From Quillaja saponaria (taxonomy: Eukaryota; Streptophyta; Magnoliopsida; Fabales; Quillajaceae): a DNA stretch of 64,000 bases. Below, one piece after another: positions 27,171 through 38,849 of this stretch (positions are counted from its first letter, which is position 1; each line of letters begins with the position of its first letter). The DNA lies in NCBI GenBank assembly GCA_029379385.1, contig CM055614.1:18147994-18211993 (forward strand), read 5' to 3'. Under the pieces are notes generated by a model. It ran no database searches, was not told the DNA's origin, and was given only the letters and a program-made list of their open reading frames with translations. Made by a program: the position numbers and the translations under genes.

Positions 27171-28443
27171 GCACTTCTTGTTACTCTTCCCATCTATTTG
27201 ATCATTCAGCCTTTCTAGTTGCCCCAGAGTTCCACGGCCAAAATTTGTGATGGTATGATTATTTTGGCTGTTGCTTATCTCGATGGTTGCATTTTCTGAG
27301 GCACATTTGGCAATCTTGTCAGTGTTTGGATGCATGGTTCAGATGGTCAGTAGTCGAATAGCTTTCTGCTTGGAAACATGCATAAAATCATTATTTTGCA
27401 CTTAAACTTTTTCCCCAGCCTTTTTCTTGTTACTTTTTGACGAACAATAGTGTTGTACCCTATTTTTCTTTTTCTCTTAATGCTGTAAATTACAAGTAAT
27501 TTTTGAGTGATACAGAATTATTCTTCACAGCTTCACATTATTTGATGTTTATCTATCCTAAAAAGGGAAATTGATGGCTTATTTATTTAGTGCTGGATTG
27601 TTGTTGAATTATGGTAAGACCACAAATAGACATACTTTGGTGGGTCCATTTTCTCAATACACACTCAATGGCGTCCATTAGAAGTTAGCAGTTAGCACTG
27701 GCTCAGAGTCTGGGCTGGGTTCATACGTAATAAAGGGGTCCAACATGAACCTTTGTATTCCTTCTTATTTATTTATTCTTGTGAAATGGGACTAGTTGAT
27801 TTTGAAACTTAAGCTTGCCAGTTGTCAGTTGTCACACAACATCAATGTTTCTTGACAAGTCATTCTTTTCTTTTCATTTTAGTAAGACTTTACTGTCATG
27901 GTTAGTGATCTCAGACTTGCTTTGATGTTAATTGTTAAATGTACATTCTCAATGCCTAATGGTAGTGAGGTATGTAACAATAATGTTGTAGACGAAGAAA
28001 ACTTAACCTTCCGAGAATAAGCGATGGTGAAGATTGGGTTACTCAGCATAAACAAACGTTGGACCTGAATAAATGTAGTGTTAATCTGGTTTAACAGAAG
28101 TTGCGTTATGATCGCAAAAGTGCCATGTGCATTTCATTATGCAAGAAACAATGTTACTACTTCGCATTATTGCATCCATGGAATTTTGGTTGTTCTGCAA
28201 GTCAGGGAAGCTTGTATTTTCCAAGTTATCAGGCGTGTCATCATCTAAGGAAAAAGAGAAAATACTTTGTTAGTACGGTACATATACATGTCACAGTTAT
28301 TTTTCACCATTTTTGACATTGTAAAAAGATATAGCTGTGGACCTAAATGAATGTGATTGAAGAACTTGAGCTTGTATCTGAAGGGATTGAATATATAAAC
28401 CGAATAAAAGAACTAGCAGAAGTCTAGTTTGTAAATGGATTAA

Positions 28444-28520
28444 TTAAGATAAAAAAGCTCACTGATCTGTCACTGCAATAATTAAGATCAAAAGCTCACT
28501 GATCTGTCACTGCAATCTCC
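28444..28520. repeat. 37-bp tandem duplication
   Basis: Two adjacent copies of a unit containing AGCTCACTGATCTGTCACTG, at 28456 and 28493, each preceded by AATTAAGAT. Confidence 0.9.
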
Positions 28521-28726
28521 TCTTGGAAATGCAAAACCTATTGCCAGTCAAAGGGTTAGGTTTCACCATGGTCATGTTATCTTGTTTCAACTTTCAAAGG
28601 GTAACTTTCCTATCTGTGTAACTCCAACCTGGGGGACATTTACTTCTGATTAGTGATTAAAAGGATAAAATAATAGTGGTAAAAATCTATAGTGACCCAC
28701 CTACATCATGGTAATTGCTGCAATGG

Positions 28727-28860
28727 GGGCAAGTCCGTGGCTCAACGGGAAGAAGGCTCGGTGCTCAATGTGTATCCTTGAGTTAATCTGATCAACAAGC
28801 TAGTGTATAGGTTACGAGCTCATAAAAATGCCAACATGAAATAAGAACAAAAACTTATAC
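28727..28860 (+). mobile_element. Possible SINE-like segment
   Basis: Contains a box A-like TGGCTCAACGGG at about 28738 and a weak box B-like GGTTACGAGCTC at about 28809. The ~70-bp spacing is longer than in most tRNA-derived SINEs, so this is tentative. No duplication of the target site was found. Confidence 0.25.
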
Positions 28861-28910
28861 AAGTAGCTGCTTGCATTTCTAGAAACTTCAAATGAAATCA
28901 TCAGTGATGT

Positions 28911-29794
28911 ATGCGGCACCATTGATTTTATATTTCTTTAGTTATTACTTTTGAGCTTAATGCCTATTCATTTTAGAACATGCATATACTAACCAATCCT
29001 TTGTTTGTAAGATCCATTTGCACCTTATTAAGTTAAGCATATTCAATATGCAGTTACATTGAGTTTAAAGAGAGAATGAGCTTGAACCAACTCTATGAGA
29101 ACTAGTGCATTACAAGGAAGAAAAAAAAAATTTATTTGATCATCCTTACTTAATAAAAATTAAGTTGGGGGAAATATGTGAAATTCTTTGATAAGTTATC
29201 TACAAACCAAAGGTTTGGTAGAAAAATAAAAGAAAGAAAAGAAGGAAAAGGTGAAGAACATTTATGCCACACAAGAAGAAATATATTGTGATTAAATCAT
29301 GAGATGAAATAGTTGAAGCCCGAGTATGTGAGAACTAATGCATTAGGAAAGAAAAGGTGGAAAAGAAGGGTGAACTCATATAAAGAAATTGTGCTTAAGG
29401 TATTTGAGCTAAAAATTTCAATTCATTAAACCTTTACATTAGCCGGACATTACAAGATGAATAAAAAATCTATTGACTTTTGGCTAAGCACTAGCCTATG
29501 TTAGTGGAGAGAGGAAGGAAGATGAAGTTTTTGGAGTTAATACTAGTCTTCAAGTTATTTTGAAAATATTATTGAAGCCATCTAACTTTAGTGACGATGC
29601 CTTGCACACACACAAATGAGGTTGGCTTGAACATGATAAATTCAAAATTATACTTGTGTATTATCTTGACTCATGTCTTTGTTATAAAATTTGAGGATTT
29701 TTAGAGGAATAAGTAGCTCATCATTGATAGGTTATTTGTGAATTTTGTTTTCTTTCTATGTGCTTGGGACTAGCAAATATTAGGTTTGGTGGTG
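28911..29794 (+). mobile_element. 3' internal fragment of an Athila-like Gypsy element with PPT
   Basis: This is colinear, in reverse complement, with the 3' internal region of M1 at about 31640-32560. Shared blocks include TTTGTTTGTAAGA, TTTGCACCTTATTA and AAAGAGAGAATGAGCTTGAA. It ends in TTAGGTTTGGTGGTG directly before the LTR start TGATAACTC, the place of the polypurine tract. No protein-coding frame is conserved in this part. Everything upstream (gag to integrase) is missing, so the fragment is truncated against the PIG-U flank. Confidence 0.75.
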
Positions 29795-30160
29795 TGATAA
29801 CTCTAAAAAGTAGAGTTATTTCACTATAATTTTAATCCATATTTGATGCTAATCCTAGAGTTGAGTTAGAATATTAGTTAAATATAGTACTTTAGTTGTT
29901 TTAGATTATTTTAAGAGTTTTTTTTAATAATTTTTTATAATTTTTTTTATCTTAATTAGGAGTAGTTTTACGAATTTTGGTATTTAATTTGTTTTAAATG
30001 TTTTTGCTGTGTCCTATTTTAGATTAGAAAAGGAAAGGGATGCTATAGGCGTCGTAGCGCTAAAGAACATGAAGCCACGGCTCTACAAAAGGGAGAAATT
30101 AACGAATTAGACAGAGAGGCCTTAGTTGCAGCGCAACTATGATGGAGCTGCGACTGAAGT
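29795..30160 (+). mobile_element. Athila-like LTR (plus), 5' part, split by M1
   Basis: Begins TGATAACTCTA, the start shared by all Gypsy LTRs in this window, and runs until M1 interrupts it. The LTR resumes at 45491. Joining the two parts restores colinearity with M1's own LTR: AGAGAGGCCTT upstream and ATCCAAAA-GAGCAAGAAACTT downstream of the break. Net length is about 1.5 kb. It contains the family's GC-rich modules, such as GAAGCCACGGC. Confidence 0.85.
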
Positions 30161-31640
30161 GGATTTTACAAACGTAAGTGCACGTATCGTCCTTAAGTAA
30201 TATACCAATAAATAGAGATCGTTCCTACGAGGAATAATTACTCTTTTTAATGCTAATTACTACTATGATGCAGCCTAACTCTAATCAAGTCAATGTAAAT
30301 TCAGAGATTTTAAATTCAATTAATAAAAATATTAAAACAAAGTCTAGGTTCATGAAATCCCTCACACTAAATCTTATTAACTTTAATTCAAATCAATTTA
30401 TACAATAGCCAATATTAACCCAAATTTCTTGATCAATTACTAACATACTCCTTTGTCTAGCAAATATATATATCTCCCTTAGTCTAATTCCCTATATTCT
30501 TATTCTAAAGCAAACTCATTAATAACTAATCTCCTGGTTACTTATGATAAAAGAGTATATTCCTATCTCTTAAGCAAATTAGATCATCTAAATCATATGA
30601 ACAATCAAAACATAAGCTATATTGCCTAAGGCTAATCCCAAAACTAACTCTTTCAAGTCAATTCCAGAATTCCTAATTAATCTAACTGGTGATCAAGCAA
30701 TTAGTAGTATTAAGAATAAGGCAATATAAATACTGAAACTAAAGCATGCATTGAATTAAAATTAAAGCCATATCGGCTACATGTGAGTTCAATCATTACC
30801 CCTAGAGTACGACTACTCTATACTAATTGTTGAAAACATATGAAATAAAAACATAACCATTACAAACAAATAGAAAATAAGAAGAAAAAAGAATAGAAAC
30901 TAGAAGTTGTCAGCTTTGGGTCTCTTTTTGCTCCTTAGTAATCTCTATCATGAGCTCCGGTGTGTATCTAAACTTCATCTTTCCTCTTTTATTTATAGGC
31001 TTTTTCTTTTTATTTTAATTAAAATAGAAGTCTTTAAAAATCGTACATGCGTTGCGGTGTGTGTATATGGAGCTGTGGCACTGCATGTGTTGTTTAATTC
31101 TAATAGGACTCCATCTTGTTCCCGCCGTGGCTTCTCATACTTGGGCACTGCAGTGATGAACCTTCTCATGATTTACGAAAGTTGTCTTCAGTTTGGCGTT
31201 GCGGCTTCACAATCATCACGTACGGCTCAAATCTTTAAGCGCTGCACATCCTGCTCCCTGACTTCTTTGAGTTTCTTGCTTGTTTTGGATGTGCTGCGTC
31301 TTCACCATATCTGTGCTATGGCAAAGGCCTCTTTGTTTGAACTATTAATTTCTCCTTTTTGTGGCGCCGTCGCTTCATGTTCTTTAGCGCTGCGACGCCA
31401 GTTGAATTGCTTTTCTTCTCTAATCCGAACTAGGACACTACAAAGACACTTAAAACAAATTAAATACCAAAATTCGTAAAACTACTTCTAATTAAGATAA
31501 AAACTCTACAAAACTCTTAAAACAACCTAAAAACAACTACAACACTATATTTGAATAATATTCTAATTCAAAACCTTAGGATTAACATCAAATATGAATT
31601 AAAATCATAGTGAAATAACTATATTATTTTAGAGTTATCA
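30160..31640 (-). repeat. M1 3' LTR
   Basis: About 1481 bp. On the minus strand it starts TGATAACTCTAAAA and ends ACGTTTGTAAAATCCA. It is the partner of the LTR at 44040-45490. A 190-codon open frame on the opposite strand at 30907-31479 is partly mirrored in the other LTR. It has no recognisable domain and is treated as chance. Confidence 0.9.
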
Positions 31641-33151
31641 AACCGCAAACTTACTATTTTGCTAGTCCTGAGCAAAAAGAAAGAAAACAAAAATCACAAT
31701 TAACTTATCAATGATAAGCTAATTGTTCCCTTAAAAATCCTCAAAATTTATAACAAGGACTTGACTTAAGATAACACACAAGTATAATTTTGAATTTATC
31801 ATGTTCAGGCAAACCTCATGTGTGTGTGTGCTAGGCATCATCATTAGAGTTAAATGGTTTTAAAAATATTTCAAAATAACTCAAAGACTAATCTTCATTT
31901 TTAAAACTTCATCTTCCCTTCCTCTCTCCACTAATGTAGGCTAATACTTAGTCAAAAATTAATAGGTCTTTTATTCAGCTTGTAATGTTAGGCTTGGGTA
32001 AAGGTTTGATGAAATGAAATTTTTAGCCCAAATATCCTAAGCACAATTTCTTTGTATGAGTTCACCCTTCTTTTCCACCTTTTCTTTTCCAAGTGTTAGT
32101 TCCCACATACTGGGCTTCAACTATATCATCTCATGATTTTATTACTCAATATATTTCTTCTTGTGTACCATAAATGTTCTCCACTTTTTCCCGTCCTTTT
32201 CTTTCTTTTATTTTTCTACCAAACCTTTGGTTTGTAAATAAATTATCAAGGAATTTTCACATATTCTCCCAACTTAATTTTTATCAAGTGGGGATGATCA
32301 AATAATTTTTTTTTTCTTCCTTGTAACTCCTTCTCATAGACTTACTTCAAGCTCATTCTCTCTTTAAACTAGATGAAACTGCATATTGAATGTGATTAAC
32401 GTAATAAGGTGCAAATAGGTCTTACAAACAAAGAATTGGTTAGCATGCATATGCTAGAAAAATAGGCATAACTAAAGAAATATAAAATCATTGCTGGATA
32501 TACAAATGCTTTATCTGTTTAAAAATGGCATAAATCATATTCTTAACTAAGTTTCATTTAGGATTTCACCTTAAGAAGAATTATTACTAATTAAAGAGGT
32601 TAAAAAGAGTCTAATGTTTATAAAGAAAAAATCATTAAAAACATCAACCCTTGGTGACAATAGCCCTTTTGTAGATATATATATATATATATTAAGTATA
32701 TGCCCTAATTATAACAAATTCAAAAAAATAAAATCAAAAAATTCACGTGTTATCAAAAATAAAATCAATGTATAAATAATACTATCATGGGAATTATGAA
32801 ATATTAGAGCATTATTAAAAACTTAACTTGCAATTTTCTTAACACAAGACAGGAAAGGGAAACACAATACAACCTAATTACACAATCTAAACAATTACAC
32901 ATAAGTTACCACCCAAAATATATACTAAACAGTGACCCAATGTTTAGAGAAAAGTAAGAAAATAAAAAAAGAAAAAACAATAAAAGATAAAGACAACTTC
33001 CCTCAGTCATCAAAATCTATATCGATGTCCTCCTTGAGACTAAGGAATAGGGCTAGAGGTGCAGGACAAGGAGGGAAAGTAGAAAGATCCCATCCTCCTT
33101 GCTACAACAACATCCTCAATAACTTGTTGTTATGGTGATTGACAGCATAAT
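31641..33151 (-). other. M1 3' non-coding internal region with PPT
   Basis: Non-coding sequence between the downstream ORF and the 3' LTR. On the minus strand it ends AGTAAGTTTGCGGTT just before the LTR, a weak polypurine tract compared with AAGTTTAGGGGTG in M2. Homologous to 28911-29794, 53012-54200 and 62111-63392. Confidence 0.7.
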
Positions 33152-33439
33152 TCAATGATGAGGGAGGGGAACCAGCCTCGGGCATAATTCAGTGATGAGG
33201 GAAGGGAACCATATCCTCAGGTGTCCTGTGTTTACAGCTTGTAACATTGCACTATGAATTATACGACCAACATCAATGGACATATCTTGCACTATGACAT
33301 AAACCAGAATTGCTCTCTCTTTTATCACGTCGCTGGCATGTCCACTAGGGAGGATGTTGGTGAGCATAAAGTAATACCACACCCTAGCAGTACCCATCAA
33401 TTGACTGGCCATGAAATGCATTGGTTCTGTATTAGTAAG
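33152..33439 (-). pseudogene. M1 downstream ORF (PF20167-like), C-terminal part
   Basis: The C-terminal half of the ORF that follows integrase in M1. It resembles the family annotated as putative plant transposon protein (PF20167, named from memory): NTEPMHFMASQLMGTARVWY, then KERAILVYVIV, then IWFPSLITELCPR. The N-terminal half is at 37031-37365. The two are separated by solo LTR D and its GTAAG duplication, and the frame is the same on both sides. The function of this domain is not known. It occupies the place of the env-like ORF of Athila elements, but no signal peptide or membrane segment is visible here. Confidence 0.75.
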
Positions 33440-36400
33440 TGTCACACCCCTCACGGAGGCATGACTGGCCAGAAGAATGGTAATTAAACCTTCGTAACCC
33501 TAACTCCAAAACAAAGAAACATCTATGACTCTTGACTAACCAATAAATAAAACTAGAAATTTATAAAACAAAAATTAATAGTAAAAGTTTGTTGACTGAA
33601 ACAAATTACAAATTATTGAAAATTTCAACAGAGACTCTTTGCAATATAGAACATGCTTTAGAATACAAACCTATAAACTCCTGTTCTTACACAACCACAT
33701 CATTAAGAGGACAGGGAGCTTCGCTCCGTACACAGCATAAGCAAGACAAATACTAGACTACAATGTCATAAAAAATTAGACTCCCCACAGTTTAATGTGA
33801 CTACAAACTTTTATCTTTGACTTCAAGTATGAGATTCCAAAAAATATCTTATCATCAAATCCTCAGCAAACCCTGTACCAGGGGTTAACTTTCTTTAAGG
33901 TCCTATTATAAAAAAGAATATTCACAAAAGAGAGGTGAGTCTTACGGACTCCATGAGTGGAAAACGTATCTAAAGGGTACTAGTATCACTCAAAACACAT
34001 ATATCATCATTTAATTTCAAGTAACAGTATTCATTTCTTATATTAATAGCACACTCACACAATTGTAAGTCTCATAAAGCCACGATTTACATGTTTTAGA
34101 ACATATATATATATATATATATATGTATATATTGAACCACGTATCCAAAATTCACAATTTTAAGCAATGCAATCAAAACATACTAGCACACAAAGGGCCA
34201 ACGAGTAACTTAGCTCCACATAATATTATCTCTCCCCACCAGGGCATTTACGCTCCCGCACAACAGATTAATTCTCCGTATACAATCTATCCCACCGGGA
34301 CTGAGCACTCAACATTTTAAAAAAAAACAAAAAATATTTAATAGAATCAGAATGTCTCAGGATTTCAAATCAGAATATCCTAGGTATACCTGGATTTTAA
34401 TTTTGGAAATAAAAATCATTTCTTAGAAAAATCTCACTTTGTTGGCCCTTATCAACCATAATCAATATCAAACAAATATAATTCAATTAAATAACTGAAA
34501 TACTACATTTCCTTATTTTTTTCATATATCATATCTACTCAAGACACATATAAATACACATAACAATCTAGCCCCCAAAGGTAATAGTTAACCACTCACT
34601 TTTAACCAATTTTGTGCGTCACTTACACTTGCGTTCACGCATCTCATCAATACAGTTTATTCTTTGAAGTTGCATCAAATTTTGCAAAACTCAAGATTTT
34701 GACAGCTCTGACCTTACCTTAGTTAATTGAACATAAATTTCTATAGGAAAAAGAAAATCCAATTTCGTTTGTTGGGTTTATTAATAGACAAGTATATATA
34801 TCTTTTTTACTTAGAAATTTTTTCTAAAATTAGTTATTGAACCCACTCAATTCCTTACATAAACCAAAAACAGGGTACTACATAAATTCTTAGTTGTCAA
34901 TATCAGACTCTAAGGCTTAAAAAAAAAATAAAATAAAATTCATACTATGGAATTAAATTACCAAACTTTCCAGTCTTTCTTATCAAGGCATTGGGAACAT
35001 TTCATCTTCATAACTCTATTTATAATTCAACCTTTAAAACCCTCTAAAGTCAGTTATACTAAAACAGGTTGACTAAGAATTCCTGTATGACCTAGCCGCG
35101 GTCTAACAGCTTTAACTAACAATATACTTGGAAAAAATCTACAAAATTTTGTAAAAAATATCTAAAGATCCTAAACTACACTTTCTGTTTTCAACTCTTA
35201 ATTTAATTCAGCTCTGAAAGTACCTGAAACACAAGGTTTTTCTAACCCACGAAATCTGGCATGCATCCTTCAAAACCTCTTAACTCTCATTTTCCAACAT
35301 TTTACTCACACCTCACCCTCCTTTATTTATATCAAATAATCACTTTCATTAACTCCTTAACCCACAACATTAACGAACCATTCTTACTCTTTGTTCTTAG
35401 GCTTTATATTCAAATTCAATTTATGTTTAACCACCAAGATTCAATCCACTAAGTTCAATTTAAATTTCATTCATTGTGTTATCATTAGTTTCGTAGAGGT
35501 TTTTTAACAAACACCTTAAGGGCACTCATTTCATTACTTGAGTATGTATGTATACATGTATTTATACCTATTCCAAGAAACCAACTCAACTTTCTCAATT
35601 CATATTATTTACACTCTAAATATTGAATTCAACTAAACCAATTACTTAAAGCTAGTCCAGAACTTAAACCATCCCCTTCCATCATGATTCAAGTTGCTTT
35701 ACAATTCAATACTTATGATTCTATGGATGATAAAAGGTATTTCATACATGATAAACCAAATTGAGCAAAGTAGCAGTTGGCTGCCACTTTCATCTCACTC
35801 ATAGTTGAACCAAAACAATAGCATGACACTACTCTAAGGGGGTTTGGCAAGGCTGGTCATACAGCCAACCAAAGGGCTGTACCACACACACAATTGGCCA
35901 AAAGATGAGATTAATTCCACAATTACAAGGGCAAGGCCCACGACTAGACTAATGACATCCATGAGAATGAAGTATACAACAAGAAAAAGAAGAGAATTTG
36001 TTGCCATTTGAAACCCACGGCAGAACCAAAAAGGAAATCAAACAAAAGAGTTAGCAAGGAATTACCACAAGCGTACTCGGTTGTCTTGGACAAGAGGAAG
36101 CTAATTTATTTCCCTAAGGTAGTAGCTTACTTAATTCCAGCATGGTCAGCCACTAAGAGAGAAGTTACTGCAAAGCAATGTCTAAATAGAGCTTCTGCAC
36201 CTCCTTTTGCTGCAGTTGCTGCTACCACTCTCCAAGAATAATTCTTGGTTCACACACCCCCAACAAGCTATAGATATGTAGAAGCAAGATGTATAGGCAA
36301 GGAAGAGGAGTAGATCTTGCTTGCGCAGGGCTCGGTCTTGCAACAAGAACTTCACAACCATGTAGTTATATAAGCTGAAAACATAACTAGAACAAGGCAA

Positions 36401-36681
36401 ATTGACGGTTAAAAGAAAGGAGAATGATCGGTTGCTAAGAAACTCCTCAAGAAAAAACGTGAAGAATATAAATAGGGCCTCCTAGAATTTTTAGGAAGTA
36501 GAGGACAAAAGAACTCAAAAGCGGTGGAAAGCAACAAAAAGGAGAAAAGGTAGAAAAAAATTGATCCAAAAAAAGAGGTGAAGGAATAATTTTTTTTTTT
36601 AAATGTAATGGGAGTAAACTAAAATATAAAAAGTAAAGAAAGTAAGAAAAAGGAAATGTATGGCTCACAATTATTCCTAGT

Positions 36682-36714
<33 letters not shown>

Positions 36715-37030
36715 GTATTAATTTATTGTATTTATACATTAATTTCATTTATCAATAAAATTACATGAAAAAGTCAAGATCAAAATCAAGTAAGTTTAAA
36801 TTACTTGTATGTATATCTCTTATATATATATATAATGTTTATTTTATCTATACTCGCTCTTATTTTTATGATCAAAACTTATACTAAATTGTTCTAATTT
36901 CAAGTTTTAATATCGGGTTATAACATGTTTAATTGTATAGTTATTCATTTAATTAATTTATTTTATAATTCTAATTTACACATTATGTCTAAACTCGATT
37001 TTACGCTATCGGTTTAGGATGGTTATAATA
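33440..37030 (-). mobile_element. Solo LTR, copy D (minus), TSD GTAAG, inside M1 ORF
   Basis: The left end TGTCACACCCCTCACGG and right end GGATGGTTATAATA match, in reverse complement, the end and start of copies A and C. The right terminal base pair has changed from CA to TA. An exact 5-bp duplication GTAAG flanks it at 33435-33439 and 37031-37035. Length is 3591 bp. The end block (GGAGGCATGACTGGCCAG), the (TA)n tract at 36681-36709 and the central blocks near 35.1-35.3 kb are all conserved. It interrupts the M1 downstream ORF, so it is younger than M1. A possible promoter TATTTATA lies near 36470 on the minus strand, with low confidence. Confidence 0.92.
36681..36709. repeat. (TA)n microsatellite in solo LTR D
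   Basis: A TA dinucleotide run of about 29 bp, at the position equivalent to the runs in copies A, B and C. Confidence 0.9.
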
Positions 37031-37365
37031 GTAAGTTTCCTAGTAGATCCTAGAAAGCACAAGGTATTAATCACTTCATCGTAGTCTATTATTCCACTTG
37101 CATATGTCACATACTCATCAGTCTCGGGAATATTCAAAATTCCATAGTAGGCGTTGATTGCTGTGCTTGTGAAGACCATCTTCCCTCGAACCATGACACT
37201 ACTCTCTTTGTGTTCCACAAGATTGGTATAGAATTCTCTAGCCAATGCAATGATTCCAGTTGAGGGCGGTGCACATAGTCTAGCCCAATTTCTTGCATCA
37301 ATCATGTTGGCTATGTCCCTGAAGTAATGTAGGCTAAGGTACAGATCTCGTTGTGCCACAATCTT
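37031..37365 (-). pseudogene. M1 downstream ORF (PF20167-like), N-terminal part
   Basis: About 110 open codons. Family features seen are LHYFRDIANMIDARNWARLC, REFYTNLVEHKESSVMVRGK, INAYYGILNIPETDEY and IIDYDEVINTLCFLGSTRKL. The frame continues at 33439 once solo LTR D and one copy of GTAAG are discounted. Related fragments at 57378-57661 and 61548-62110 support a real coding region. The start codon is uncertain, because conserved residues may extend upstream into the 37.4 kb region. Confidence 0.75.
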
Positions 37366-38849
37366 CTTTGTTGTAAGCCTATAATGAAATCTTTTCTCTG
37401 CAGTAGCAGATATAAGCTGACTATTATCAAAGCTTGGTCTAGCTGATCAAGTATGCTTAGTAGCTTTTGTCTTTGGTCCTATTGTCTTGAAAAAGAAAAT
37501 CAAAATAATCCAGAACCCTAAAATACCCAGCAACATTATAAACCACAGCCCATAATCATAATAGGTTTCTGACTCACAAATCATTTAAACAAGATTCTCA
37601 GACATGTTATATTAACATCATATCATTCATGCATTACCCTTCATTATGCATCATCTATCCCCTCCCCCCCACCTCCCAAACCTATTTCTGCTATCATAAG
37701 CTCATCAAGAACATTCAAAAATTACGGGGGTAGGGGTCATAACAAGATGATGTAGATTCATAATACATCAATTTCGTTTAACATTACCCATGAACTCATC
37801 ATCAAGATATAAAATGTAACAACCACGTAACTAAAAACCCAAAACCAAAAATTATGTATAAAACCCCCTTAAGAACATATCTACCCACTATCCATTAAGC
37901 ATTTAAGCATACAACACAAGAAAAGCATTTTACCTACAAGAAAATTCATAGAATGTGAAGAGAAAAAGGAAAATCACTTACTTGTGTTAAAGTAATGTCC
38001 AAATAGAGTGCAAACCATGATGTAGGTGAGGGGTTTTTGTGTGAGCGTGATAGAAAGCACTAGAATGGGGTTGGGTTGGTGGTTTGTAGCCTAAAACCTC
38101 TGATTTCATAAGAATGGGTGTGTAGGGTTTGAGTTGGTGGCGGTTATGGCTATGAAATTTCCTTTTAAAGATAGAATTCGCGACTTAGTGATGTGGCATC
38201 ATGAAGTAGGCACCAGGCACTGAGCTCTAAATTTTAAAATTTTAGAAACACACAAGTTTGGTATTGTGGCTTGAGTAACATGGTGTTGTGGTGCAGAGCT
38301 CTATCTTAAAACGTAGTTTATTTTTTTATTTTTTTTGAAATAAGGACACCACGGCTTAAGTAAATTGGTGATGCAGCTCAATGTAATCTATGTAAAACTT
38401 TTTTATTTTTGGTTAGGTGGCACCGTGGTGCCAAGGAGGTGATGCCGTGGCTTGAAGCTTTCTGCCTAAAATGGGATTTTTTCATTGGATTAAGGTGTCG
38501 CGGCTAGTTATTTGGGAAGCCATGGCTTAAAGCAATCTGATTACTTACTTGGGCTTTTCTTGTCCATGGCGCCCTGGCTTGCACGGATGAGGGCCACAAC
38601 GGGGTGCTCTTTGTTTGATTTTGTAATTTCCTAGTCATAAGCAGGGTGGCACGAGATAATGGGGCGCCACGGTGTCAATGCCTTTTGCTGAGGTTTCTTA
38701 GTCTTTATTTACCTGAGAAAGATGACATGAAAGCTGAGTGTAGAGTAAAAATTAAAACATTAATAAACTAACTAAAAATAAAATAAAGAAAAGGGGTTTA
38801 GAAACTTGGGTTGTCTCCCAAGAAGCACTTGGTTTAAAGTCCTCGGCTT
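37366..38849 (-). other. M1 post-integrase spacer with GC-rich modules
   Basis: The non-coding stretch between integrase and the downstream ORF. The part at about 38150-38700 holds repeated GC-rich modules (GGCACCGTGGTGCC, GCCGTGGCTTGAAG, GCCATGGCTTAAAG) in otherwise AT-rich DNA. The same kind of module occurs in the Gypsy LTRs. Homologous + sequence lies at about 54970-56045. Confidence 0.6.

Larger units (their letters stand above)
27171..28910. other. 3' flank of PIG-U, no further gene seen
   Basis: This holds the 3' UTR and intergenic DNA up to the first retrotransposon homology at about 28910. A possible poly(A) signal AATAAA lies at 27729-27734; others cannot be excluded. A 37-bp tandem duplication sits at about 28444-28520. 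A low-confidence SINE-like segment lies at 28727-28860. A 71-codon open frame at 28101-28316 has no recognisable similarity. Confidence 0.6.

Noticed and set aside
28101..28316. A 71-codon frame downstream of PIG-U
   Set aside because: No similarity to known proteins and no splice or signal context; probably chance.
30907..31479. A 190-codon plus-strand frame, the longest besides the Copia frames
   Set aside because: It is antisense within the M1 3' LTR. The paired LTR keeps only pieces of it (44940-45340), and there is no domain.
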